A stretch of DNA of 64,000 nucleotides from positions 310,001-374,000 of the forward strand of contig NZ_JBCJKP010000001.1 of NCBI RefSeq assembly GCF_039503195.1. Reading direction: 5' to 3'. The position numbers and the translations under genes are program-made. The stretch comes from Streptomyces mirabilis. GTDB taxonomy: Bacteria; Actinomycetota; Actinomycetes; Streptomycetales; Streptomycetaceae. Each line of letters begins with the position of its first letter. Within the stretch, counting starts at the first letter, position 1. Under the pieces are notes generated by a model, which worked only from the letters and a program-made list of their open reading frames with translations, made no database searches and was not told the origin of the DNA. This document shows positions 1-9,289 of this stretch, piece after piece.

Positions 1-861
1 CAGCTCGGCCAGCGGCACCCGTCGAGCGATGTCGACGTGCAGCGCTCCGGAGTCGACCAGCGTCACCAGCCTCGCCAGCTGCGCGGCGTCGCTGTTGACG
101 AAGAGGTTGACGCCGCGCACGCCGCGTTCCTCGTCGGAAGGCGCGGGCATCCACACCGTCGTGTTCACCACGATGCCGCCGTCGCGGACCACGGAGGTCA
201 GCGCGGCCAATTGCATCGGATCGACCGGCGCGAGGTTGAGCACGACGTCGACCAGCGCGGACAGTTCGGGGACCCCGTGGCCGAACACCTCATCGGCACC
301 CGCCGTCCTGACGCGTTCGCTGCTGCGCGGCCCGGCCGTGGCGATCACGTGTGCGCCGGCGTGCTTGGCCAGCTGGACGGCGTAGCCGCCGACCGCGCCG
401 CCCGCACCGTTGATCAGGACCCGCTGGCCGGCAGTGAGCTTGGCGTGGCCGAAGAGGGCCTGCCAGGCGGTGAGCCCGACCAGCGGCAGCCCGCCCGCAT
501 CGGCCAGCGGGAGGCTCGCGGGCGCCGCCGTCAGCAGGCCGGCCGGTGCGAGTACGTACTCCGCCGCCGCGCCGGCGCCGGTCATCGGCAGGAAGCCGAC
601 GACCTGGTCACCCGCCCGGACCCTGTCCGCGCCCTCGCCCAGCACGTCGACCGTGCCCGCGACGTCGATGCCGGGGGTGTGCGGCAGGGTCACCGGGATG
701 GGGCCCTGCATGAAGCCCGCGCGGATGTTGCCGTCGACCGGGTTGAACGACGTCGCGGCCACCCGGATCCGGACCTCCCCGGCCGCGGGGACCGGCTGTT
801 CCACGTCCTCGTAACGCAAGACGTCCGGAGTGCCGTACTCATGGAAACGCACTGCTTTCAT
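1..861 (-). CDS. NADP-dependent oxidoreductase, quinone oxidoreductase-like (3' end outside window)
   Basis: Medium-chain dehydrogenase/reductase that would reduce quinones or enones with NADPH. The start MKAVRFHEYG is typical of the family and is preceded by AAAGGTGG. A GroES-like domain fills about residues 1-125, and the Rossmann dinucleotide loop NGAGGAVGG lies at 151-159. There is no cysteine in the N-terminal domain, so it belongs to the zinc-independent branch. The frame is open at the left edge (287 codons seen), so only the last 20 or so residues should be missing. It lies 112 bp downstream of, and on the same strand as, an MmyB-type regulator that may control it (inference). The substrate cannot be told from sequence. 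Confidence 0.9.
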   Translation of the reverse strand, partial: MKAVRFHEYGTPDVLRYEDVEQPVPAAGEVRIRVAATSFNPVDGNIRAGFMQGPIPVTLPHTPGIDVAGTVDVLGEGADRVRAGDQVVGFLPMTGAGAAAEYVLAPAGLLTAAPASLPLADAGGLPLVGLTAWQALFGHAKLTAGQRVLINGAGGAVGGYAVQLAKHAGAHVIATAGPRSSERVRTAGADEVFGHGVPELSALVDVVLNLAPVDPMQLAALTSVVRDGGIVVNTTVWMPAPSDEERGVRGVNLFVNSDAAQLARLVTLVDSGALHVDIARRVPLAEL

Positions 862-973
862 GACAAATGCCACCTTTCAGGCATAGGGGATGCTTCGAAT
901 TCGAATCATCGTGAGACCCGGGCACACCTCGGCTTCGAGGCAGTGCCTTCAGGTGTGTGAGGGACGACAGCCG

Positions 974-1795
974 CTAGACGGCGGTCAGGAGCTGAAGCTT
1001 GCCGTGGCTCGGGGAACCGGGCACGGCGGTGAACACCAGCAGCGTCTGACACTGCTCCGGATCCAACAGCATCTCGGCGTACAGCTCCAGTTCCCCCAAC
1101 TCGGGGTGCAGGTAGCGCTTGAGGTCGTGATGATGGGTCACGCCCACCTCGTGCAACCGCCAGATGTTCGCGAACTCGGAACTCGCCTCCAGCAGCGCCG
1201 CGACGATCTCGCCGGCTCTCCCTGTGGGATCCGCCGTGTACGCGTCCCGGATCTCCGCGGCAAAGACCCTGCCCCGTATCGGATGGTCCTCGACGGGGTA
1301 CAGGCCTCGGACCCGCGGATCACCGGTGAACCAACGGTAGACCAGGTAACGCGACATACCCGAGTACTGGGTGTAGTCACCGAGCAGGGCGACCGCCGGG
1401 GGCGTCTGCAGCAACGCCTCGCCGAGCCGTGACAGCACGATGGCGGGCACGTCCGAGAGGCCGGCGACGATCCGCGTCATCGTGGGACCGATGTAATCGT
1501 CCCGCGGGATCCGCCGCGGCGCCGGGTTCCCGCCCAGGATGAAGAGGTGGTCTTGCTCGCTCTGGTTGAGGCGCAGCGCCCGGGCAAGGGCGACGAGCAT
1601 CCGCTCCGACGGCGCCGGACCCCGCTGCTGCTCGATTCGGCTGTAGTAGTCGGCCGACATCCCGGCCAGCACCGCCACCTCCTCGCGCCGCAGCCCGCCG
1701 GTGCGGCGCCGCTGCCCGCGGGGAAGCCCGACATCCTCCGGCTGCAACGCCTCACGACGCGCACGGAGAAAATCCGCCAGCAACGCCCGGTCCAT
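974..1795 (-). CDS. XRE-family regulator with MmyB-like ligand-binding domain
   Basis: DNA-binding transcriptional regulator of 273 residues. Residues 1-80 hold the helix-turn-helix, including the family signature RRTGGLRREEVAVLAG followed by SADYYSRIEQ. Residues 110-265 match the MmyB-like PAS-type domain (YRWFTGDP, ELELYAEML), thought to bind a small hydrophobic ligand. The start ATG is preceded by GGAGG at good spacing. Genes of this kind in actinomycetes usually sit next to a dehydrogenase, as here with the oxidoreductase just downstream. Ligand and operator are not identifiable. Confidence 0.92.
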   Translation of the reverse strand: MDRALLADFLRARREALQPEDVGLPRGQRRRTGGLRREEVAVLAGMSADYYSRIEQQRGPAPSERMLVALARALRLNQSEQDHLFILGGNPAPRRIPRDDYIGPTMTRIVAGLSDVPAIVLSRLGEALLQTPPAVALLGDYTQYSGMSRYLVYRWFTGDPRVRGLYPVEDHPIRGRVFAAEIRDAYTADPTGRAGEIVAALLEASSEFANIWRLHEVGVTHHHDLKRYLHPELGELELYAEMLLDPEQCQTLLVFTAVPGSPSHGKLQLLTAV

Positions 1796-2037
1796 CGTCC
1801 GACCTCCTCTGTTCGACAGGACAATCTTGACGCGAACCGGAGACCGGATGAAGGGCAGTTCTAACCCCGGACAAGTTGTCCCTGGCTAGCGAGCTGAGTC
1901 GAAAAACACCCACTCAGCAGGTGGCACTCGGCGACGTCGGCGACGTCCACCGCTCCGCTGTCGGTGATCAGGCGCAGGTCGGCGGGACGCGTCAGGCTTT
2001 TTCGCGGGTTCGCGGTGGGTGCGGTCGGTCAGTTGAG

Positions 2038-2084
2038 CCGCGGTCTGGATGAGGTGCTGGGCCAGTACCTCATCCAGACCGCGG
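2038..2084. repeat. Perfect 18-bp inverted repeat with 11-nt spacer
   Basis: The arms at 2038-2055 and 2067-2084 are exact reverse complements (core GGTCTGGATGAGGT). No T run follows and no intact gene flanks it. It lies in decayed DNA between the XRE gene and an IS5 remnant. Read either way it encodes a stretch like LDEVL, which suggests an inverted duplication of the end of a coding sequence at a rearrangement junction rather than a terminator. Origin unknown. Confidence 0.7.
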
Positions 2085-2124
2085 TGTCGGCGGCGCGAGC
2101 CAGCGCCGCCTGCTCCAGCCGGCG

Positions 2125-2511
2125 GTGCTCGCCGACGGCGTTCCGGCCGGGGTTGTGGTGCGCCGACCAGCGGCGGGCCAGCTCGCTCGCGGTCCACATC
2201 CGGTCGAAGGGCTCCAGCAGGAGGAAGGTTGCCGCAGCCCTCCAACAGGGTGGCGTGGAAGACCCGGTGGGCTTCGGACCATGCGCTGCGCCGCCAGCGC
2301 TGCGGTCAGTTTCTCCGACCTCGGCACGCGCCATGGCCCCGCCCTGCCGCAGGAATGGCGCACCGTCTGGCGCAGCGCTATCGAGAACCTGCGTCTCGAT
2401 CAGCTTCCCCAGCACAACCGGTGGCGGGCCGGCCAAGCCCTGCCACACCTGGCCCAGCACGACCCCGATACATTCGAGTCGTGGTTTTGCCGACGCACCA
2501 GGTCCTCGTAG
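2125..2511 (+). pseudogene. Possible coding remnant, unidentified
   Basis: An open frame of 128 codons whose last 65 residues look like real protein (WRTVWRSAIENLRLDQ, QALPHLAQHDPDTF), while the first half does not. It lies on the strand opposite the IS5 fragment. It has no start with a ribosome binding site and I do not recognise the family. It may be the end of a gene truncated by transposition; it could also be chance. Confidence 0.25.
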
Positions 2512-2553
2512 CGGAGGGAGACGACCAGGGTGTAACAGGTGATGTCGGCCAGG

Positions 2554-2925
2554 CTTGCCCGCCTCGATGCCCTGGTCCGCGGCGTGCACGCTGGTGGAGG
2601 TCTTCACGCTCTGCGCGTCGATCACACAGGCCGACGGCTGGGCGCGCTTGCCCTCCTTCTGCCGGACCAACTCCCGTAGCAGGCCGTTGAGCTGGGCGAA
2701 CACGCCGTCCTTCTGCCACTTCGCGAAGTACCCGTAGACCGACTCCCAGGGCGGGAAGTCGTGCGGCAGATAGCGGCACTGCACCCCGATGCGGCTCACA
2801 TAGAGGATCGCGTCCAGGATCTCGCGCAGGTCGTGCCCGGGCGGGCGCCCGAAGTCCAGGGCACGGCCGCAACGCTCGAAGCGCCAGGCGGACAGGACCG
2901 GCTCCACCAGTTCCGGGGTCGGCAC
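2554..2925 (-). pseudogene. IS5-family transposase, N-terminal fragment
   Basis: Residues from PELVEPVLSAWRFERCG through GVQCRYLPHDFPPWESVYGYF to VIDAQSVKTSTSVH match the N-terminal DUF4096-type domain and first catalytic Asp (VIDAQS) of IS5-family transposases. The frame breaks after HAADQGIEAGK, and the second Asp and the Glu are absent, so it is inactive. No terminal inverted repeats were found. The surrounding 1.9-3.1 kb shows only scrambled remnants. Confidence 0.8.
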
Positions 2926-3168
2926 CCGCTCCAGTGGTGATACCGAACCCGCTGGATCTCCTTGTGCACGCGGTGTGGAGGCGAGGCAGGCACCCCTTTG
3001 GGACCGCGCGATTCGGACGAATATCCGGGGCGCTCGAACAACTCCCGGTGCGCCCCCAATGCCTCCGCGCGGTAACACACGAGCGTGGTGCGGATGCACC
3101 ACGCTCTGACAGCGTGAAGACCATCGCCTCGCAGGCAGCGAAACGGCACACACCAGCAGGGGGAAGCC

Positions 3169-3708
3169 ATGACCACTGCAGCTCCCAGCACCCAGCCACC
3201 GCAGACGCCTGGCAGCGGCGGCCACAACCGAGGAGTGCTGATCGCCGTCATCGGTGCAATCGCTGCCATCGTCGCAGCCGCTATCGCGATTGTCCCGGCG
3301 ATGACCAACACGTCACCTGGCCCCGATCACCCCACGAGCGTCCCGACCTCACCGGAGAAGCTCCGATCGGCAACCGACGTGCTCTTCGGCGATACGTTCG
3401 TCTCGCTGGACGCAACGCCCCCGCAGCGTGGACAGGGCGATGACCTGCGTGCGAGCGCCCGGGGCGACGGCACATTCGACCTTGTCGCTGGCACTAACGC
3501 CAGGGTCGCCGTCCTACCGCCGAAAAAGTCCCATGGAGCGTGGCACTGCGAGCAGTTGGTGGCTGCCAGCGGGACGACCCATGTCCAAGTGCTGCCCGGG
3601 ATGCAGTTGTGTGTCGTGACGGCGGGCAGGCGCCCTGTGTGGGTTCAGATCATCTCCCTCGACTCCAGCGGTGTGCACACGCACGTGGACGTCTGGGAGT
3701 CCGTCTGA
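3169..3708 (+). CDS. Hypothetical membrane-anchored protein
   Basis: A 179-residue protein: about 22 residues of Pro/Thr-rich cytoplasmic head, one hydrophobic helix ([20 protein letters not shown], about residues 23-44), a Pro/Ser linker, then an extracytoplasmic domain with two cysteines (HCEQL and MQLCVV) that could pair. The start is supported by GGGGAA five bases upstream. The layout is common in Streptomyces single-pass secreted proteins of unknown function. The C-terminus ends [10 protein letters not shown]. No enzymatic motif seen; neighbours are all decayed and give no clue. Confidence 0.75.
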   Translation: MTTAAPSTQPPQTPGSGGHNRGVLIAVIGAIAAIVAAAIAIVPAMTNTSPGPDHPTSVPTSPEKLRSATDVLFGDTFVSLDATPPQRGQGDDLRASARGDGTFDLVAGTNARVAVLPPKKSHGAWHCEQLVAASGTTHVQVLPGMQLCVVTAGRRPVWVQIISLDSSGVHTHVDVWESV

Positions 3709-3749
3709 GCAATGCCATGGGTGCGGTTCCTGGCTCCTTCAAGATTGGT

Positions 3750-3851
3750 TTCGTCGACGTCGCGCACGGTCAGGACCGGGAGGATCGGTCCGAAGATCTC
3801 CTCCGCCATGACGGCGGCCTCGTGCGGCACATCGGTCAGGACGGTGGGCGC
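3750..3851 (-). pseudogene. Aldehyde dehydrogenase fragment
   Basis: A 34-codon piece reading [20 protein letters not shown] then [14 protein letters not shown]. This is the conserved strip of the aldehyde dehydrogenase superfamily around the E-x-F-GP motif near the C-terminal third. Homology stops abruptly on both sides, so this is a relic of a gene of about 480 codons. It overlaps no other supported gene. Confidence 0.8.
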
Positions 3852-3913
3852 TGCTCGGTGGTGGGATAGGCCGGGGGGCCAGTTGGGCACCCCACCCACG
3901 TCGGGAGATCCGA

Positions 3914-4310
3914 GAAACTGCGCCCAACTGCGTTGGCGGACTGGCCATTCAAGGCCGGCCCCAGGTCCACCGGGGTGGGCGTGGCGTTCGACGGCGGAGG
4001 GAGGACGATCGGGGGCTGGCCGGCGGCCGGGACCGGGGGGTCATGTCCGACTTGGGAAGCTTCGGCGGGGGTCTGCTTGAACAGCGTGGTGTCGAAGTCG
4101 ACCAGGCCGGTCTTCTCCGTCACCGTGATGTGGTCCAGGACGGTGTCGTGGCCTGGTCGGCCAGGGCGCACCAGCGTGTTCTTCCGGGCCGGCGTTTGAG
4201 GTCGTTGATGACGAGGTCGGAGAGCCTGACGGAGAACCAGACTTCCTGCTTGGCTCCGCCACTCCGGCGCTCGGTGAGGACGACCGTGGAGTGGCCTGCC
4301 CCGCTGTTCC
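3914..4310 (-). pseudogene. Degraded coding region, unidentified
   Basis: Two frames carry protein-like sequence that would join through one frameshift near 4186. Upstream is TVVLTERRSGGAKQEVWF with FSVRLSDLVINDLKRR; downstream is DTVLDHITVTEKTGLVDFDT followed by a proline-rich tail ([19 protein letters not shown]). No start or ribosome binding site is evident and the family is not recognised. It could be the tail of a larger secreted or surface protein. Confidence 0.35.
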
Positions 4311-4504
4311 CTGGCCGCGCCCACGTTCGGGCCCAAGTTGCGCTTCGTGGCCGGCGTCAGGATCTGCGCCGTTGACCGCCCGCACCGAAGTCCCCGCACG
4401 CGTGTCCGGTGAGCCTGTTGTACGCGGCGAGCGGCCGCACTTGGGGTCGCAGGCGCATCCGGTGCCCCCTTGCAGGAACATCCCACGGCGTCGGTGCTGG
4501 TCAC

Positions 4505-5493
4505 TTAGGAGGGCCGGGGCCCCGCGGCGCGGCGGAGCCGGTTGGCGATCGCCAGTCCCAGCCCCTCCTCCACCGGCAAGGACGCCACGATGAGGTCGCA
4601 CCCCCGCTGGTCGAGCTCGCGCAGGAACGCATACAGCCCGCGTGCGTAGGTGGCCATCGAAGCGGGGAGGGCCACCCCGGCGTGCACTTTCACCGCAGTG
4701 TCGTCGAAAGAGGGGGAAGCAAAACGCCCACCTGGTGCCCCAGCTCCTGCGCGAGCTCCGCTTCGGCGACAACCTTCTCCGGCTCGACGAGGACGACCCG
4801 CGCCCGCGGCGCGTAGTGCGAAGGATGCTGGCCCGGCACCCGAACGCGGCTCGTCGAGGGAACCGCAAGCGCGCACCCCAGCACCTCTTCGAGGTCCTCG
4901 CGCGTCACCCCGCCGGGCCGAAGGACGCTCAGGGCATCGCCCGTGGCGTCGACGATGGTCGACTCGACGCCGACCTCGCAGGGACCGCCGTCCAGCACGA
5001 AGTCGACGGCAACACCGAGCTCCGCACGGACATGGTCCGCCGTCGTGGGGCTGACCGAGCCGAAGCGGTTGGCGGACGGGGCCGCCACACCACCGCCGAA
5101 GGCCGACAGCAGCGCAAGTGCGACGGGGTGGCCGGGCACGCGCACGCCGACCGTCTGAAGGCCACCGGTCGCTTCGAGCGGCACCCGGCGACCGCGCCGC
5201 AGGACCAGCGTGAGTGGCCCCGGCCAGAAACGTTCGGCCAACAGACGCGCCGCCGCGGGCACGTCCTCGACCCAGTCGTCGAGATGCTCCGCGCCGCCGA
5301 TGTGGACGATCAGCGGGTGGGAGGGCGGACGCCCCTTGACCTCGAAGACGCGCGCGACGGCGGCGGATTCCTCGGCATTGGCGCCCAGACCGTAAACGGT
5401 TTCGGTCGGGAAGGCCACCAGGCCCCCGGCGCGCAGCACACCAGCCGCCTTCTCGATGCCACTGGTTGTTGCCGTCACCCTCGCACCTCTCAT
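4505..5493 (-). pseudogene. L-threonylcarbamoyladenylate synthase (Sua5/TsaC family), frameshifted
   Basis: Sua5/YwlC enzymes make threonylcarbamoyl-AMP for the t6A37 modification of tRNAs. The YrdC domain is complete (FPTETVYGLGANA, FWPGPLTLVLRR, AAPSANRFGSVSPT, VGVESTIVDATGD), followed by the SHYAPRA linker. After LGHQVGVLLP the frame shifts near 4710, and the C-terminal Sua5 domain continues in another frame (SFDDTAVKVHAGVALP, VEEGLGLAIANRLRRA) to a stop at 4505. Start chosen at MRGARVTATTSG, which has GGAG upstream. The protein should be about 330 residues. The function is essential, so a second intact copy is expected elsewhere (inference). Confidence 0.85.
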
Positions 5494-5652
5494 CTCACTG
5501 CTCCGCTCTCCCCATCCCATGGTCTCGTCGGCTCAACGACGAACCAAGGCCGATGGCACCGCGTGAGCCCATTCGGGTCCCGCGCACCGCGGTCTGCTCG
5601 TCCATCAGCGCGCGTGCTGCCCGTACGACAGACGGGCAGCCGGCAGCGGGTT

Positions 5653-6287
5653 TCACCATGCGAAGGCAGCAGCCCTGCTCAGGCCATGAGAGGCAACCAG
5701 CTGTGCACTGCCATCGGCCAGCCGGTAGGACAGACCCGCCACAGCGAGGCGGCCGGCGGCCACCCGCTCGGCCACGACGCGGGAGCGGTCCAGCAGCAGG
5801 TCGACGGTGTGCCGAATGTGCTAGTGGAGGATCTCCTCGGCCTGGTCGCGTCCGGCGGCGCGAGCCGCCAGGACGCTCGGGGTCACCCGCTCGACGGCGT
5901 CATGGACGAAACCGGCGGGCGCCCTACCACCATCGGCAGCGGCGCAGGCAGCCGCGATCCCCCGCACGAATCATGCCCCAAGACCACAACCACCGGGCAG
6001 TCCAGCACGCTCACCCCATACTCCACGCTGCCCAGCACCTCCGGACCGACCACATGCCCTGCCGTGCGGAACAGATCACCCAGCCCCCGATCGAAGATGA
6101 TCTCGGCTGCCAGCCGGGAATCGGAGCACCCGAACAGCACCACGAAGGGACTTTGAGCCGGCGTGGTCTCGGTGCGCCGTGCAGCGTCCTGGTCGGGGTG
6201 CTCCGGCAAGCCGGTGACGAACCGCTGATTGCCGGCCAGCAGCATCTCGAAGGCATCATCGGGAGTCGGCGTGAGTATCTCAGTCAT
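5653..6287 (-). pseudogene. Beta-carbonic anhydrase, inactivated
   Basis: The enzyme interconverts CO2 and bicarbonate with a Cys2His zinc site. The start MTEILTPTPDDAFEMLLAGN and the motifs FGCSDSR and VVLGHDSCGG supply all zinc ligands. After SCGG the frame breaks. The family's C-terminal half continues in another frame (ERVTPSVLAARAAGRDQAEE, VDLLLDRSRVVAERVAAGRL, AGLSYRLADGSAQLVASHG) and carries an in-frame TAG at about 5822. At least two lesions therefore make this a dead gene. It lies 160 bp upstream of the dead Sua5 gene, suggesting the block decayed together. Confidence 0.88.
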
Positions 6288-6441
6288 GGCCGCAGGCGTG
6301 GGCCGCCCAATCGAAACGCACGGCCAGGCCCACGCCCCGCGGTGGCATCCGGCCAGTGCGGCAAAGCGTGGGGCAACAGGCCGGGAAGTCCGGGCGGTTG
6401 GAGCAGCACGGGTCCCGCCTCCACGGCGGGGGTCGGGCAGG

Positions 6442-6690
6442 TCAGGAGGCGCGCAGGAGCGTGGTGGCGACGCGGATCGCGCCCCGACCACGGAGTTGGA
6501 GGGCGAGGGTGACGACCAGGTCGAGCAGGGCCGCTCGGACAGCGGCGCCGTCCAGGGTGTGCCGGGGGAAGGCGCGGCTCACGCTCGCGGAGGCAGGCAG
6601 GGCGCGCGGGGCCACGGGGCGGGGGTCGATGCCGCGGGCCCGGTCGGCCGCCTGGCGTCCGGCCCGGCCGCCCAGAAGGCGCTGCACCGT
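6442..6690 (-). pseudogene. Y-family DNA polymerase (DinB/ImuB-like), C-terminal fragment
   Basis: The 80-residue stretch ATVQRLLGGRAGRQAADRAR, GIDPRPVAPRALPASASVSR, TLDGAAVRAALLDLV matches the end of the thumb and the little-finger domain of actinobacterial Y-family polymerases, which usually read GRLAADRARGIDPRPV. The palm with its catalytic acidic residues is absent and the frame stops at 6442. The upstream 160 bp contains only scrambled frames. Confidence 0.6.
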
Positions 6691-6850
6691 CGCCCGCCCG
6701 CCATGTCGTTGGCGCGCCTCCTGGAGCCACCAGCCCGAGCAGCCGGTCCACCCCTTCGATCGCCGACACCAGCCGCGCCCCTTTTGCGTCCCGGGCGGCC
6801 TGCATGGGCGGCAGTCGCGACGTTCCTGGGGAAGTCGCAGGTTCGCCGTC

Positions 6851-7189
6851 TCAGGTCGCGGGCGGTGGGTTCGCCGATTCGGCGGCGCGGCGGTATTCGG
6901 CGTTGATGCGCTGGGCTTCTTCGAGCTGGTCTTCGAGGATGATGATGCGGCAGGCGGCCTCGATGGGGGTCCCCTGGTCGACGAGTTCCCGCGCGCGGGC
7001 GGCGATGCGCAGCTGGTAGCGGGAGTAGCGGCGGTGGCCGCCCGCCGAGCGGAGCGGGGTGATGAGGCGGGCTTCGCCGAGGGCGCGCAGGAAGCCCTGG
7101 GTGGTGCCGAGCATCTCGGCGGCCCGGCCCATCGTGTAGGCGGGGTAATCGTCGTCATCGAGACGGCCGAACGAGTCGTCTGCTGTCAT
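6851..7189 (-). CDS. MerR-family transcriptional regulator
   Basis: A 112-residue regulator. The N-terminal winged helix runs from YTMGRAAEMLGTTQGFLRAL through RLITPLRSAGGHRRYSRYQL, the classic MerR HTH plus wing. It is followed by a helical dimerisation arm (IILEDQLEEAQRINAEYRRA) and no effector domain. The start MTADDSFGRL is preceded by GAGAGG; an in-frame ATG further up would run through the palindrome and is less likely. A 32-bp perfect palindrome lies 26-57 bp upstream and is a good autoregulatory candidate. Confidence 0.88.
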   Translation of the reverse strand: MTADDSFGRLDDDDYPAYTMGRAAEMLGTTQGFLRALGEARLITPLRSAGGHRRYSRYQLRIAARARELVDQGTPIEAACRIIILEDQLEEAQRINAEYRRAAESANPPPAT

Positions 7190-7214
7190 TGCACCTCTCT
7201 GTGGAACGCGTGGA

Positions 7215-7246
7215 GGGGCCTTGGTGCCGTACGGCACCAAGGCCCC
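7215..7246. promoter_or_regulatory. 32-bp perfect palindrome upstream of MerR gene
   Basis: The 16-bp half site GGGGCCTTGGTGCCGT is repeated exactly as its reverse complement with no spacer (centre GTAC). It begins 26 bp upstream of the MerR start codon. Such long symmetric sites suit a dimeric MerR operator, or an RNA hairpin in the 5' leader. No T run follows, so a terminator is less likely. Confidence 0.7.
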
Positions 7247-8460
7247 GAAGGAACTGCTACACCATCTGCCGGCCTTGATACTGCGCCGACTCTCTGCGTC
7301 CGCATGCCCATCTGGGAGAGCACGGGCAATACGGGGATCGCGGTTGCTTGACCGGAGACCACCTCACTATCGATGTCCTGCGGTACCCGGGTTCAACGCT
7401 TCTGCCCGGGCGATCCTGATGGCGCTCGGCTCCTCCGTTCTTCCCTCTGGGATCCATCACTTACTAAACGGGGACTGCGTACTTCTGGTACTGCTCTACT
7501 GCGCACCGCTGGTGATGCGAACTGCTCAGTGACCTGCGACAGCGCCACTCTTCGGCAGCCAGCCCCGTCGCCCGTCCTGCGTCTGCTCTGGCTTGGAACC
7601 CCACCGCCGAACCTCCCGGTGCGCGCGTCCGCAGCCGACGCCTTCACCGAGGTACTGCTCACTGACTTCACTGCTGGGTGCTGCGAACTGCACTTACGGG
7701 TACTGCCACTGCGGTACTGCTCACGGCGGCCCCAGATCACCGCGGGCCACCCGGTCCGGTCGTCAGCCCCGTCGCCATCCTGCAACAAACCTGGCTTCGG
7801 AACTCCACCACCGCACCGTCCTGCCAACTGCAACTACGTACTGCTGACCGGCAGTTCGTGTCTGCCAGGCCCTGCTGTCTCTCTGAGCTACGAGAGAAAC
7901 CATAACCAAGCCACCACCCAATGTCTACTCTGGCCAACATAGATTTTCGTGTGCTCGACAGCGAAATAATCGACCTCGTACAGCGGAGGGGACAGGAGCA
8001 AGGCCGCGACCGCCGGGTTGACAGGCCGCAGGGGACACAAGCACCCAGGCGCCTTATGTCGGTGCCGAGCAAGGATCCGCTGCGCGAGGCGCGCGATGTC
8101 CCTCCGCCACGGCATTGCCGCCGGATCTGGACCGTCTCACGATTGCGCATGCCCCGCGGGCATCCCCCGATGTTCCCGTGCCGCGTCCAAGCGGCAGCGC
8201 GTACCGCGACCCCCTGCGGCACGGCATCACCAGTTGCTCGACGACCTCGTCCGCCAGTTTGCCCTCGGCCGAGTCGACGGCCGGGGCCCGACGGCCGCCG
8301 GTTCGACCATTTGTTCAACTTGCGCTCGGCCTCGGACAGCGTGATTCTCCACAGCAGAAGGCCCCGGATGCGACATGCCAACAGGGTAGTAACTAAGAGT
8401 TCGCGCAGATAGGCATCGTTGAGGGCGTTACTCCAGCTAGGCTCAGATGATCATCGGTTA
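7247..8460. other. 1.2 kb without a supported gene; scattered ACTGC-type repeats at 7490-7860
   Basis: Both strands have open frames here, but none has a ribosome binding site or recognisable domain. Between about 7490 and 7860 the words TACTGC, AACTGC and CACTGC recur more than ten times on the plus strand (GCAGT on the minus), spaced irregularly. A short protein-like stretch (AVDSAEGKLADEVVEQLV) is visible on the minus strand near 8270. I cannot assign a function. Confidence 0.4.
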
Positions 8461-8479
8461 CAGACCGCTATGAGGAGCC

Positions 8480-8758
8480 ATGGCCGTCACCTACTTGATG
8501 CTCGCGAGGCTACCTGAGGGCGGCTTGGGCGCCTTCGACGCTTATGAGGGCGCTGTCTTGCCACTCCTTGCCGAGTATGGAGGGCGTCTTGAGCGCCGGC
8601 TACGCGCTCTGGACGATCAGGTCGAGGCCCACCTCATAACCTTTCCCACCAGTGAGGATCTCGCTGCCTACCGGGCGGATCCCCGGCGTTCTGCCGCTGC
8701 ACCACTGCTGGAGTCGTCTGGGGCAGCGGTCGAACTTCTCGCGGTGCGCGACCTTTAG
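8480..8758 (+). CDS. Small dimeric alpha/beta-barrel protein, DUF1330/antibiotic monooxygenase-like
   Basis: A 92-residue protein beginning MAVTYLMLARLPEGGLGAFD with GAGGAG two bases before the ATG. The pattern of beta strand (TYLMLARL), helix (FDAYEGAVLPLLAEYGGRL), strand (AHLITFPT) and helix (SEDLAAYRADPRR) fits the ferredoxin-like ABM/EthD/DUF1330 fold. Members are often small monooxygenases or stress proteins. No catalytic residues can be named. It stands alone between decayed DNA and an IS5 remnant. Confidence 0.75.
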   Translation: MAVTYLMLARLPEGGLGAFDAYEGAVLPLLAEYGGRLERRLRALDDQVEAHLITFPTSEDLAAYRADPRRSAAAPLLESSGAAVELLAVRDL

Positions 8759-8781
8759 AGGTGGCTCGGATGAGGGTGCGG

Positions 8782-9286
8782 TCATGGTCGGCGGTTCGGG
8801 CGTTCGTCCCAGCGGTGAGTCGTCCATGCCCGCCGGATCAGACTGTGCACGGTGATGACCGCGTCGGCGAGGTCGAAGAATGCGTCGACGACGGTGGCGC
8901 GCCGCTCGTAGCAGCGGGCGAGCCGGTGGAAGGCGTTCTGCCAGGCGTGGGTACGTTCTACGTGCCAACGCTGACTGGCCTGGATGGTGCCTTCTCGCCT
9001 TTGTGCGCGATGCGGCTGTGCGGGCCGCGTTCCTCAAGTACAGCGCGGGTCTTGTCCGAGTCGTAGCCGGCGTCCAAGTGCACGGTGACGTTGTCGGGCA
9101 ACGGGCCCAGCTCGTCCAGGCGGTCCAGGGTCGGGGCGAGCAGCGGGGAGTCGTGTCTGTTGGCGCCGGCCAGGACACGGCCCAGTGGAATGCCGCATTC
9201 GTCCGTCATGCCCGAGCGTTTCAGGCCCTGTTTGCCGCGGTCGACCGGGGAACGCCCGGCCACCTCGCCGCCTCAGGGAGCCTTGG
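8782..9286 (-). pseudogene. IS5-family transposase, C-terminal remnant
   Basis: From GGEVAGRSPVDRGKQGLKRS through VTVHLDAGYDSDKTRAVLEE (second catalytic Asp) in one frame, then after a frameshift near 8985 WHVERTHAWQNAFHRLARCY (catalytic Glu) to the stop at 8782. A TGA precedes GGEVAG, and the first third of the protein is missing because a helicase fragment on the other strand abuts at about 9290. Dead. Confidence 0.85.
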
Positions 9287-9289
9287 GAT

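Noticed and set aside
37..960. 307-codon plus-strand frame at the left edge
   Set aside because: It is antisense to the oxidoreductase and has the Arg/Gln/His-rich composition of a shadow frame.
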